Assembly (NCBI GenBank): GCA_024741835.1
Contig: JAENRP010000070.1
Span: 110,590 to 174,589, forward strand
Reading direction: 5' to 3'
Length of the DNA stretch: 64,000 nt
DNA from: Diplocarpon mali
Lineage: Eukaryota; Ascomycota; Leotiomycetes; Helotiales; Drepanopezizaceae
The position numbers and the translations under genes were made by a program. Position 1 is the stretch's first letter. Every line of letters starts with the position of its first letter. Below the pieces are notes generated by a model, which saw nothing but the letters and a program-made list of their open reading frames with translations, did not search any database and was not told the DNA's origin. Positions 20,831-32,064 of the stretch are shown piece after piece.

Positions 20831-23001
20831 ATCTAGAAAAAGATTTCCAACCCTTCCATTTCAGTACCCGGCGCGGCGGCTCAGACTCTCAGACAATCAA
20901 AAATGACACGTTCATGATTGGAACCTGAAAACAAAAGTTGCCTTGCCTTTTGAGATACTTATCACAGTTGGCGAAATGAGAAGTCTCGGACATGATGCAT
21001 GGGCTATCTGAAGTATGCGGCTCAGCCAGGTGAGGCGGGAAGAGAGGTGGCAGAGGTGAAACGAGGTAGTCGGGGACTTTAGTGTATGCACATATGATAG
21101 TAACGCCGAGTCAAACCTATTCCAGTATCCGTACAGACATGGCGAATTTGCTGTACTCGCTTCAGATCACTCGTCTCCTCTTCCACAACTGGGCTCCACG
21201 ATTTTCTGGCTTGTGATTTCTAGTTTCTGGCCGCGCGAGGCAACTCTTCGCCTGATCTTGCTGCCATTTTCCCTTCCCAAAGCTGAGCCATGCAGCTCAG
21301 ATCGCATGTTGGTAGATAGGATGAGGGGCATCGCATCGAAAAGCCCGAGATTAGGCGACAGGAGAGAACATGAGCTTGAAATCTCTCTGATCGACGACGC
21401 ATGAGCGTACGCCGTAGCGACGAATCTATCCTCAGCGACGGATCGAACAACCCCCCAGCAGAATACGTTCAATATCCCATCCAGTTTTCGTGCGACGGGG
21501 TATTCACCGAGGAGGGTTTTGCTCTACGGATGTACGAGGCGAGTCTCTGTCGGCGCGTGTGGAGAATGGGGATGAGGAAGACGTCAAAGCACTCGTCTGA
21601 GGCCAGAGCCAGGCCCGGCCATTGCATGGATTGCTGTGCTCGGAGCACGCGTTTGTTTGGCCGCTCCGACTCGTAAGCGAAGTTCCTCCAGCCCGTCCGT
21701 TCCGTGCAGAACGTGTGGGGTTGTGCGTGTTTCCATGCTGCTCACGGCCATGGTCTCTCGGGGCTGGTGGCTGCCAGACCTCTTCGTGCGAGAGCGGCGG
21801 TCGTAAGCGCGCTGCTCGTCTTTGCTCGTCCATGGCCGGGGAACTGGCTGTGCGGTATATCCGAGGGGGGGAAAGTCACCTGACTGCTGCTGCTGGGGTG
21901 GGGTCTGGCCCCTTTCTCGCGATCGGCGGGATGGATTTTCCGAGCGGGTGTGGGGCTTGTTGGCATCGCCCTCGCCAAATTCGCTGCAGGTCTGGAGAAT
22001 TGGCAGGACAACGGGCTCTGGGTTGGCCGCGGATAATTGGGGCCTTTGTTTGTTTACCAATTCCGCAGCCGAGTAAATCACGCCGCGGATGGCTCGCTGT
22101 CCAATCGGCGTGTGGACTGAGATTGCCATGTCAGCGTGCACCTAACAATAGAGGACGAATGCTCTATTATTAGGGTTTAATGATCTACAGAGTTCAGTAT
22201 CGTACGGTGCGCGACGAGGAAAACTCGGGAGCGTCGGTTGGAATCCGACTTGGATTCCTGTCCAGGACCGTCACCGGCCAGGCGGAGTTGGAGACGGCGA
22301 GAAAGGCCGGACACGCCGCTCGACCGCCCCCCCCCGTCTCGAGCGTCCAGCATCTGCGTCGGACCAGTTCCTGCTCCTCGGCCCTTGGGAAGAAGAGCGA
22401 GTCCGTAGGTCCGGCGATTCGGGCCACTGCGCCTGGAGTGCCAAGTGAGCCGCGCTCTTCGAGCGGGATTTCCGGCTTTCTGAGTGGTTGTCGCCCCGAC
22501 GAATCCTCGACTGGCGGTGCCACTTTGACGCCGGTCTGGACGGGGGTAGAGGTCCTGGTCCCCAGAAATCCCCGGTGGACACGAACTATAACCTTAAATG
22601 TGCGACGTACGCCCCGCGCGACACCTCGGGGCAGCGGTGCGTCCGGTGTGTGTCTGGTCGCTGGATTCTGTCCGGTCAGAGGGCGGCCATGTGGTGATGG
22701 TCGAGGGAGCGCTTCATGGTCGAGGTCATATATATGGCGGCGACTCGAGGCGCAACTGTCGGTCCGAGCAGCTTCGCGGCGAGTAAACATCCGCCCGCGC
22801 TTCCTGCTGCACACACGACGTGCCAAGTCGCTTAGCCACCTGGGACCCATGGGGAAGGTTTCCGATTTTTCGCATATCCGGTACGAGGGCGGTACAAAGA
22901 TCCGAGGATGAATGGGCGGGCCATCGGACCTACAACTCTCTCTCTCTCTCCCCAATGTCATCGTCCCGCCGTGATTGTGCGTCCGCAGAAACATTCGAAC
23001 C
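20831..23001. other. GC-rich accessory stretch without a recognisable gene
   Basis: Starts with the ILV2 3' region. From about 21.5 kb the sequence is GC-rich with overlapping long frames on both strands (for example 315 codons at 22194-23141 minus and 243 codons at 22180-22911 plus). They lack family features, signal or membrane segments and splice logic, and look like composition artefacts. A short (TC)n run lies at about 22930-22948. Confidence 0.45.
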
Positions 23002-23811
23002 ATGCACTTGTCGCAGAGATGGATTACCCTCTTCACATTTTCCGGCCTTGGATCATGGAGACTGGCTGCTGGCCAACTAGTCCTATCCTCCTTACCCTCC
23101 GAAGTCACGATTCCCACGACACGTCCGTACCATCTACCCACAGCCTTCGTCGCTCACCGCTGCTCCGACTGACTCCCTGACAGTATTTCGGCCCAGCCTG
23201 ACGCTCTCGCAGCAGGTGGGCACCTTGACGGTGGGGACGGTGGTCATGGTGACGGCGACCGGGACGATTACGGTTTCTGATACTGTACCGGCAGGTGACA
23301 TTTCATTGTTTCAGGACCTCAGCTCTTGGGACCCCGGAGCGAGTGAGATGGGCTCGCCGAGAAGAGAGCTGATGTTGGCTTTTCATGACAGACGCCCTCC
23401 AGCACCACAGCCGCCCCAAGCGCCAGCGCTGCATCGTCGAACTCCGGTTCGGGGAGCGGCCTGTCCACAGGTTCGAAAGCCGGGATCGGCGTCGGCGCCG
23501 CGCTGGGGGCCCTGCTCGCCCTCGGAATCGGGCTCTGGTATGGGCGCCGCTCCATGGCCAAGGGGAAGAAGAAGGACGAGGAGCCGGAGGCTGGAGGGGG
23601 GCAAGCGGACCTCGACGGCAAGACCGAGCTCGACGCCGTGCAGGCGATGGTGGTGGAGAAGGATGCCGTGCTCGAGGTTGGGGGCGGGAGACCGGAACTC
23701 GAAACGGTGGAACGGAAAGAGATGGAGGGGAGTGATGCATCGCCCTCGACAACCGGAGGGGGGGATCTGGAGAAGGTGCAGAGTGATGTCGTGAGATACG
23801 AGCTGCCTTAG
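23002..23811 (+). CDS. Secreted-type Ser/Thr-rich single-pass membrane protein
   Basis: Predicted surface protein of 210 residues from exons 23002-23126, 23197-23284 and 23392-23811. Exon 1 begins with a signal-peptide-like stretch (MHLSQRWITLFTFSG, cleavage near LAAG). A short ectodomain (VGTLTVGTVVMVTATGTIT) leads to a Ser/Thr stalk (TPSSTTAAPSASAASS). One membrane helix follows at about residues 101-121 (KAGIGVGAALGALLALGIG), then a basic anchor (YGRRSMAKGKKKDEE) and a charged tail with repeated E-L motifs ending RYELP. This layout is common among filamentous ascomycete cell-surface proteins, some acting as wall sensors; no ligand domain is seen. The membrane helix and tail are secure; the first two splice junctions were picked for frame and branch sites and are less certain. 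Confidence 0.6.
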
Positions 23812-26393
23812 CCGTCCCAAGGTGTGTACCGTTGATGCCCTCTCCTCACAGGGCAGCTGTTGACCCCGACCTCTGCAGAACATGAGACGGTCGAGGTGTT
23901 GGGAAGAATATCTGCGCCTGAGCGCAGATTCCGAGCCCTCACTTGGCTTGCGCAGAGCCGTGGCGACAAACGAGCAGGCTCTGCTTTGTGGCGCATCGGT
24001 TTCCGGGACCTTTTAATCGTATGATCATCACCAGGCTGTCCATCTCTCCGACGCTATGGACGCGTTCGCGGGTCTCCGCGTCTCGAGGTGAGAAAGTAGC
24101 TGGCGAGTCCTGGCCAGGTGCTGACTTCAACACCAGCACTCCGTCGCTACGTTTTGGCTGAAGTCAGGTGAGTTCTCTCCGCGCATTCTCGTCACTTCTC
24201 GGTCCCAAGAGGTAGCGCTAACACCCTGCGATGCGACAGACTACTTTGCATGTACATGATGGACTTTAATTACAACCCTGCTTATAATGTTTACCCCTCC
24301 TCACAAACAAGGCATACTGCCTCGATACGCTCTTGAGGCCCCAAAGCCACGAGGAGTAGGTCTGCTTGTTGTACCGGCCCCGTGAGAATCACTAACAAGA
24401 CGCAGACGAGCAGTGCGACAGCCGGAAGAAAGCATGTGGCACGCGACAGCGAGGGGGAGCATGCAGGTGAACCCAGGACTACAGTGATGGAAGGAGACTG
24501 CCTAGCGATCACCTAGTAATATCGAGTCCCAGAGACCGCCGTTGCTAGCCAGGTATCCCCAAACAAAAACCAGTCGCGATTTCAGGGGCTAAGCGAGCTC
24601 TCACTCCCTCAGCCATTCAGCTTCAGTGAGCAAGTGCTCTCGCAGCGACGCCCACATCTGCACCTCATCCCATGTTCACGCGTTGAAATCCGAAGTGATG
24701 GTATCGTGGACTGGAATGTTTTCGCCCATCTCGGAAGATCGAAGAGGGTCCCATGCCCGTCAGTTCCAAGTGTTTAAGCAGCCGCACTCCAAGGTGGTAT
24801 TCGGTGAACTTCATTCCATGACGTGTGACTAGACGGCGTTGAAGCAGAACCGTTCTTCCCAGGGTTCGGTACTACCTTTCCCGTACGCGTCAGATTCTCC
24901 TATGTCCCCTGCATGCTCCTGTTTGTGCTTTCGTCCGATCATGCACGTGCGCGAACTATCGGCGCGGTGGCAACTCTTGTCGGCTCATTACAGAGGCATC
25001 GTACTGCTGTCAATTCGGAGTGTTTTTTTTGAGACAGTGTCAAGCGCATATCTTGCTCCGAGTTTCGAGGGTCGCCCCCCGGCAATTGAAGCTGGTGCAG
25101 ACGGCTCCGTGACTAATCTACGCATCACGGGCGCATCAAGCGCTCTCGCCATAGTTGAGGCCATCAGTCGTATGTCTCAAGCCTCCTCAGATGACAAGGA
25201 CACGCAAGAGCTGGTGTATCTTGAGGCTTGCAAATGCCCAAGGCCTTGATTTCTGTCTCGACGCCAGCTATCATACTATCCATCTCCTCGACTTGTTCCA
25301 AACCCGAGACAACAACGGAGACCAAGAAACCGAACGACCAAGGAGGGCCGCGGAGTTGGAAAGGAAGCGCTGGCATCTGGGCAACGGGACTTCCAAGCCA
25401 GGAGAGCAGGAGCGAGGGAGACCGAGCGGCCATTCGGCGCGGCGTACTCCATCCATTTTGGTATCTCGAGATCTCCGGATCCAGCCTGACTCCAAGCCCC
25501 AAAGTTGCAGCGTTCCCCCGCTATCGTGACGTTGCTGGCCACCCTACTGTCTCGAAAAATGAAGATCTCAGTCGAAACTCTCTGACCCCACGGTCTAGAA
25601 TGATATTGATGATAATGTATCACCTTACAATCCGAGAGAGCAGAGCGTTAGCTCCACTTACCTCTGACCTCCTTCGCAGTACGAGGAGCGTGCCAGGCTC
25701 GGGATCATACATCACGTATAACGTCTATCGTATTCAACCAGGCCAGGACTACACGAGGAAACAGCTGATTTGAAGCTACGCGTCCGGAGTCCCTGATCCG
25801 GCGGCGCCACAGTCCTGGCACACAAACTTTCCAGAACGCCGTTCGAAACATAGCTGCGTGGCTGTTGCGTACTCGTTTACGGCCAACGAAGTCGACAGCT
25901 CCCCCGGAGCATTTATACTGTATGCACAACCAGTGCCCTGAAGAGCTTGAGCCTCGGGAGCGGGACATGAGTTGCAGACTTCTTTGACAAGTGAAACCAG
26001 AGACCCGGGCCCGGCGCATAGCGGCTGGAAGGCTCCGCGCGCGTATCCAGATCTTATCTTTCCTGGAATACCCCGGTGCAGGCTCTCGCTGCGAAGATCT
26101 CGGAGCGCTCTGTCGCTCTATCGTTCCGTAGAGGCAGAAGCTGCAGAGAGCCGCCACCCGCATCTCGTAGCTTCTTGCTTTGCTCCTCAGGCATACACCC
26201 GCATACTTTTTTTAATAGTCTGTCTGGTTCTGGTGCCTATCTCTAGCGGTTAGCATGCACATGAAGCCTTTGGGATGTAAGTTGTAGTTGTAGCAGGATG
26301 CCCTGATACTTGTGAATAGGCTTTTGAGAAGAAGACTTACCGACTTTGGGGAGAGGAAGAGGAGCGTGGTTTTCAAGCCCTCCCTGAAGGGGG

Positions 26394-26414
26394 NNNNNNN
26401 NNNNNNNNNNNNNN
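26394..26414. other. Assembly gap (21 N) between G runs
   Basis: Twenty-one N bases flanked by GGG on the left and GGGG on the right; probably an unresolved G homopolymer or short repeat. Confidence 0.98.
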
Positions 26415-27493
26415 GGGGTTGATGATTTTGATGACTGAAAGTTGAACGTGAAAGAATAAAAGAAAAAAGAGATCCTTTGTAAATCATTGACAAGAGTTCT
26501 TTGGAAAGAATATGTATCTACAATACCTGGAAGTGCTACAGGAATAAAGAGGAAATCCTACCAAGGCCCTACTTCTCCATAACTAACAATCTTGATGATC
26601 CACTTCAGATGGCTCGTATACTGTTGGCACGCAGAATCCGTTGCATTCTGGCGTCAAGTTAGCCCTGGTGCTCTGCTAGGATCACCTTCTGCACTGCCAT
26701 ATACGCCTATCACACGGAGCGTTGCACGCAAATATCCGAGTTTGGAGGTCCAAGGCCTATGAGGGATATCCCATGCAGCGGTTCGAGAGCGGGGGAGGCA
26801 ACACGGAGGGAACCAGCTCTCTGAAGCCACCGTACCGGCCCGTGAGAGGAGGGGAGACTTCTGATACAATGCCGACCTCGACAGTCCTGGTCAGTATCTT
26901 GCCCCGATCGCTTGCGAGCCTTGCTGCCGGTCCGGCACCGACATCTTCCACGGCTCACTCGGCACGGCCGTCGGTCTGGGTGCGGCCTCTCGTCCCGTAC
27001 TCGGCACAGGATCTATCCCCCGCGCGGGACCAGAGCGACCAAGGTACCGACTCGGTCCAGGTGTCGGAGGGGGTGTCGCAGGGAGGAGCGTGGAGTTGAG
27101 GAGATCCACGAGCACAAATCTTCCGTGCCGGCACAGTTTGACGGCCCTCGCTTAGTCTCCGCTCACGTGCCAGCCACGGCAAAGTGCGATTCGCGCGGAG
27201 GCTGGCGAGTCGGACAAACGAACACGGTCAGTCGTCGACTCTGTCGCGGTCCGCACCCTTTCACACAGACGCCCGCCGAGCCGCGCCTCCCTGGGAAGAT
27301 GTAGCCGACCATGCGTGCTCACGCGCGAGTAGAGCTCTTGGAGACGGACTCTCTCGCGGCGTCATGCAGGTTGGAGACCTCCGTGGCTCATCGAGTTGTG
27401 TGGCCCGAGCCCGGCGTGTAGCAGCTGCGGGGGGGGGAGATTATGCGATTCTGTTGATGGGGAAGGGAAGGGGAGAGGATGAGAAGGTGATGA

Positions 27494-27573
27494 GGAGAGA
27501 TGGAGAGATGGAGAGATGGAGAGATGGAGAGATGGAGAGATGGAGAGATGAGAGATGAGAGATGGAGAGATGA
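27494..27573. repeat. 8-bp tandem repeat (GGAGAGAT)
   Basis: About seven exact GGAGAGAT units followed by shortened 7-bp GAGAGAT variants. Confidence 0.92.
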
Positions 27574-27705
27574 GTAGATGAGTAGGTTGTAGGCTCTCTC
27601 GGATGTGTTTCCGCTCTTCGTACTGACTTGGGAGTGGATTCGGCTTTGAAGGGTCGGGAGTCAATACCCCTGATCGCAAGCTGCGTACCGCGCTACTCTA
27701 GTATA

Positions 27706-27972
27706 TGCCTTGGATCCTCCCCTTTCAAGTGATCAAGAATCAATGTCTTGGAGTAAGCAGCTGCTCATCTTCCCCTTCAAACACGTGCCTTGCATCCTCC
27801 CCCCTGAAGTTGCAAAGAGCTATTACCCTTCATCAGGAGCTGCTCATCTTCCCCTTCAAACACGCGCCATCTATCCTCCACTCTACAGCTCCAAAGAATT
27901 CCTGCCTTGAACGAGTCAGCAGCTACTCTTCTTCCTGCTCAAACACGTGCCTTCTATCCTTCTTCCCAGAGT
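27706..27972. repeat. Degenerate ~80-bp tandem repeat, about three copies
   Basis: The block GCTGCTCATCTTCCCCTT followed by CAAACACG recurs at 27760, 27839 and, diverged (GCTACTCTTCTTCCTGCT), at 27922; spacings are 79 and 83 bp. Each is followed by a CTATCCTCC/TGCATCCTCC segment. Confidence 0.75.
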
Positions 27973-28100
27973 CACCTGAGCTGCTGTAGGATCTCAGGTT
28001 GGGAGACAAGCAGGGCAGCCCCGGGCAGGTAGGATACGGGGGTCGAGGCGTGGTGATCCGACGTTTGCAAGCCGGCTTTGTCGGCGAGTCATCCGTCGGT

Positions 28101-28209
28101 GGGTTGTCAATGCGTGGATATGAGTATGTGAGGAGACGAGGGTCGGAGTATGTCGATGTATGAGTATATGATTGAGTACATGAGTACTTGAGCATACGAG
28201 GGTCGGAGT
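28101..28209. repeat. Imperfect 60-bp tandem duplication with TGAGTA units
   Basis: ACGAGGGTCGGAGT occurs at 28136 and 28196, each preceded by ATGAGTA-type repeats. A similar pattern of GTCTACGG/GTCTGATAGACA units continues at about 29180-29290. Confidence 0.6.
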
Positions 28210-29356
28210 TGACAAGATGTGAGCACGTGACTGCATCCCCGTAGCCAGACCTCGCGGATTTCGGCGGCCACCGCTCCCGTCGCGTGACCTGCTTCCACAT
28301 CCACCAGCGGGAGATCCGAGGAGATCCCCGGCTCGACGTGGGGCGAATCCTCGCTCAGTCAGAAGAAAGGCTCTGTCGGAAGGTAGATCACATGATATCA
28401 TGTGACCTGGGAACTCACTCGATGCTCTGGCGCTGCTTGGCATAGCTCTCTGTATGCACATCTCGCTCTCCCAGGATAGCTGAGGGGGACCAGCTTTACA
28501 ACCCCACGAATATATCCCAGCGATTTTATTCCGAAGCTTCACGTGTGCACGCCTGATGTGATCCCACCAGGCTCCTCATGCGGTGCTCTCTGTTTTGCTT
28601 CGATGCGATCTGACGCCCGCGGGGAGAGGCTCCGTCCCGGAGTGAAGGGAAAGCCACTCGACTCCTCTCCGTCGGCGGCGACGGGCCACGGATCCCTCGC
28701 CCGCGCAGCACAGCAGCGCCGCACCAGCCGAGGCGATCCGCCCCGACCCGACCGAGAATCGGCGCCTGCGACACCGGCGAGCAGGGCGGCCCGACGGGCA
28801 GACCGCGGAGGGGGAACGCGGCGCGGCTCGGCCGGATCTCACGGCACGAGGGCGTATATTGGGCACGGGCCGGCGCATCCCCCGGCCGCCCGGCAACGAG
28901 ATGCGGGTGGATCCCTCCCCAGCCTGGATCCCAAGCATGGGTGACTGTTGGATTCACAAGGGGTGCACACGAAGAGGGGGAATCGATTCTGGGGTGCTTG
29001 TATCTGTTGTTGATGATCATTCTAAGGGGAGGGAGAGAGATCTAAGAGGAATGCTGCCTATGCCAAGGCTTTGCATGTGACCTCCACGTGACTGATCTCC
29101 ACTCGATTCCTACAGGCGCCCTCTCCCGCCTTGCATGGTAGCCGATCCGCATGAACCCAGCCCTGTCCCGTGGTGCGTGGTGCGTCTGATAGACACGTCT
29201 ACGGGTGATGTACGAGTCGAACAGAGTGATATAGGAGTCTACGGTATTGTACACGTCTATGCGTCTGATAGACAAGTCTACAGTAATGTCCAAGTCCACG
29301 AGTAAATGCAGGTGCTATACAAGCCCGTCAGAGCAAGCCACCAGGACGAGAGTGCC

Positions 29357-29404
29357 ATCCAAGTCCCGTGCCACCCAAGTCCCGTGCCATCCAAGTCCCG
29401 AGCA
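29357..29404. repeat. 16-bp tandem repeat, three copies
   Basis: Three consecutive copies of ATCCAAGTCCCGTGCC with one or two substitutions. Confidence 0.85.
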
Positions 29405-30641
29405 AGACCCCAGCCCCGCCAGACACGCGCGAATCGAATCCGCCGCGTCGAGTCGGCTCCGGCCCCCCCGGCATCTCGGCTCGTTGCGGGCGCGGCCACG
29501 TGTGCGCTCGCCCGCACCCCCGTTCCGCCCCCCCCCGGTTCGCGGCTTCCCCGATCCCACCGGCGCCCGGCGGATTCGCATTCGGGATGCCGAGGTTCGG
29601 CGCATCGCGCCTCAGCCAGGTGCTAATAATAGCCGCCGGAGGAACGTTTCTCCGCGGTTCCGCGTCGGGCGAGCCCGGCATTGGTCGAGGCGCGCGGATC
29701 TCCGCTTGGCATCGCGGCGCGCGACGCTCTCGACGCGGGTGTGGGGCGGCGATAGCCAGGGCGGTGATCATCGCATAACCTTTTTCCCTTTTTTTTTTTT
29801 TCTCTCCAAGAAAAAAACACTAAAAAAAAACACTAAAAAACTTTGCCAAACCTTGGAAACAGTTTGTCCGAAACCACACGACGACAGAGGCGGTCACTTC
29901 CCAGACCCTTCCCGCCCGCGACTCCCTCCGCGCATGCTTGCCCCGGCCATCTCCTCCTCCTGCTCCTGTAGCTCCTCTTTGCCCCCCGCGCAAGCTCCCT
30001 CGCGGCCGCGGATCACACCGCTGCGGAGACTCAGGATCTCGGCGGCGCAGAAGCCCTTCGCAGGAACCGTCCGGCCTCCCCCCCTTGAGTCAGTCAACCA
30101 CTGCTGGAGCTGAGAGGGAGTTGTTCGCCCCGGGTCCTGAGGCGTGCGCAGCCCCCTGATCGCTCGCGTACTCTGCTGGCCCCCGGGGGCAGCCCGCTGG
30201 CGCGATCCGGTGTCGAGACGCCCCGACAGCGCGTGGAATCTATCGCTAGGCTGGCCAGCATGGGACAGATGTCGACCTACGAGCGCCAGCCGGATCCAGC
30301 GTCGCTCGAGACGTGGTCCGATCTGCTGGAGCGTGTTGCTCGAGGGGACCGCACCGGAAAGGGGGGAAAAGCGGGTCTCGCTTCGCCCGCAGCAGACGAG
30401 GCCACGCTTGTCCTGGGATCGTTGGGCCAGCCCGAGGGAAATCCCCCCCCCCAGACAGCATCATCGAATTTCCCGAGCTCGTCGATGCGTCGGCACCCAC
30501 CCCCGTCTCGCCGCACATGGGGACGCCTGACCGAGGTGCATATGAGGGCGAGGTCCCTTCGTCGGCGCCCCCTCCCCCCCCCCCTTCGCGCATCTTCGCT
30601 GCTTGAGACGTCTTTCTTTTTCCTGGGTGTTCATCCCCCAC

Positions 30642-30739
30642 CACGCTCGTTATAAACGCCAACCCTTTTCCTTCTTCTCGGCTCCGGTGTCACGCTCGTT
30701 ATAAACGCCAACCCTTTTCCTTCTTCGCGGCTCCGGTGC
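30642..30739. repeat. 49-bp tandem duplication upstream of the KNH-like gene
   Basis: Two nearly identical 49-bp units (starting CACGCTCGTTATAAACGCCA) abut at 30690/30691, ending about 90 bp before the ATG of the KNH-like gene. Each unit contains TTATAAA, so the duplication doubles a possible TATA element. Confidence 0.85.
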
Positions 30740-30827
30740 CACGCTTCTTCTGCATGCGGATTTCTTTCGGAGGAGGGGGGAGGAGGGAGACTCATGATTC
30801 TACGGGATAGAGAGAGCACGTGGGAGA

Positions 30828-32064
30828 ATGTGGCCGGCGCCGCTCTGCTGGATCATCTGGACCTGGGCCGTGCCTGCCATCGCCGCCGTCACCTCTACCA
30901 ACACCATGAGCGACTTCCAGAGGCTGAGGGTCGGTTACCCGTTCGATATCACGTGGTCGGGCGCGACGGGAGATGTCACCATCTCGCTGCTGCTGTCGTC
31001 TGGCGTCCCGGTGGCCATGATCGCAAGTGAGGACCGCCGGACTCTTGATGCGGCGCGACAGCAAGCTGACCTCGACGTAGCTGCACTGACGAGCAGTCCG
31101 TATTCGTGGACACCGCCGGCTCTGTCGATGACGGATTCATACGTCTTGCAACTGGTGGATTCGACCCAGGCGTCGAGCACATCCGTCGGCTTTGACGTGA
31201 CGGGGGACGGGGTGGTGGTGGAGGCCCAGGCTGCTCATACGTCGCCGGTGAGTGTGCCTTTTTTTCTTTTTTCTTTCGCCCTCCCCCCTTCCGCGAAAAC
31301 CACCGATGCGTGATGGGGACACGTCCCAAGCCTGCAACACGGCCTGATCCGTCAATTCTCCAACACAGGTCTCGAGCACGGCTACATCCTCCATGTCTCC
31401 GGCGACGGCATCTCCGACTTCTCGCTCCTCGTCAGGGGCTCCACCGACGATGACCACATCTGTGTCGTCGTCCAGAACCGCCACTCCACTCCCAAGTTCC
31501 ACGAGTGGGAGAAGCCTGACGCCGACGCCCGTCCCACCTTCGCAAAAATCGGGAGCCCTGTCGGCCGGAGCCAAGGCCGGAATCAGCGTGGGAGCGGTTG
31601 TAGGCACCCTCCTCATAATCCTGCTTGCGGCACTCGCATTCCGGACTCGACGCCGCGCCGCGGCTAGGCAAGCCGAAGGAGAGGGGGACGACGATGCTCG
31701 GCATGCGAGCGACCGCGGGCAACCTGCCACCCATCCGAGCGGGCCCGAGTGGGAAAAGGGGATGTTCGAGCCGAGCAGTGCGGGAAGCAAGAACAGCTTG
31801 TTGAAGAAACACGACGGCCGGGGGAGCTCGAGACTCGACACGTTGGCCGCGAGCGAGGGCACAACCCCCACGACGGACGTCGTATCGGCGAGTTGCGACA
31901 GAACCGCGGCGCCGCTGGGTGCCGGCGGGAGGACGTCGCAGCTGAGCATCCACCGGGACGGGCGGACCTCGAGGATCGGGAGGTTCGAGTTCGAGGAGTC
32001 GCCGGAACCGCGAGGTTTCAGCGGCGGCATCCGTATCGTGGAGATGGAGGACTTGAAGATTTGA
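30828..32064 (+). CDS. KRE9/KNH1-like Ser-Thr-rich membrane protein
   Basis: Predicted cell-wall-associated protein of 353 residues from exons 30828-31026, 31081-31247 and 31369-32064 (introns 54 and 121 bp). Residues 1-22 form a signal peptide (WIIWTWAVPAIAAV). Residues 25-115 match the pattern of the KRE9/KNH1 N-terminal domain: RLRVGYPFDITWSG, GDVTISLLLSSG, YSWTPP, MTDSYVLQLVDS. A Ser/Thr/Pro stalk (123-190) leads to one membrane helix at about 193-213 (ISVGAVVGTLLIILLAALAF), then RTRRR and a 140-residue cytoplasmic tail. Intron 1 is inferred because removing it deletes a charged insertion and restores the IA-x-WTPP pattern. Yeast Kre9/Knh1 function in beta-1,6-glucan assembly; fungal relatives with membrane anchors are of unknown role. 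Confidence 0.75.

Larger units (their letters stand above)
23812..30827. other. 7-kb accessory tract, no confident gene; minisatellites and an assembly gap
   Basis: GC-rich with many overlapping frames but none with a recognisable domain. A hydrophobic minus-strand frame at 24291-24512 (ATCFLPAVALLVCVLLVIL) could be a membrane segment of an orphan gene. A plus-strand frame at about 30170-30600 (VESIARLASMGQMSTYERQP) resembles a cytoplasmic tail but I find no exon encoding a membrane helix before it. A purine-strand bias and homopolymers (T/A runs at 29787-29830) occur. The gap and tandem repeats are listed separately. Confidence 0.45.

Noticed and set aside
22194..23141. 315-codon minus-strand frame overlapping a 243-codon plus-strand frame
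   Set aside because: Arg/Pro/Ser low-complexity on both strands in GC-rich DNA, no domain, no splice logic, and it overlaps the supported gene starting at 23002.
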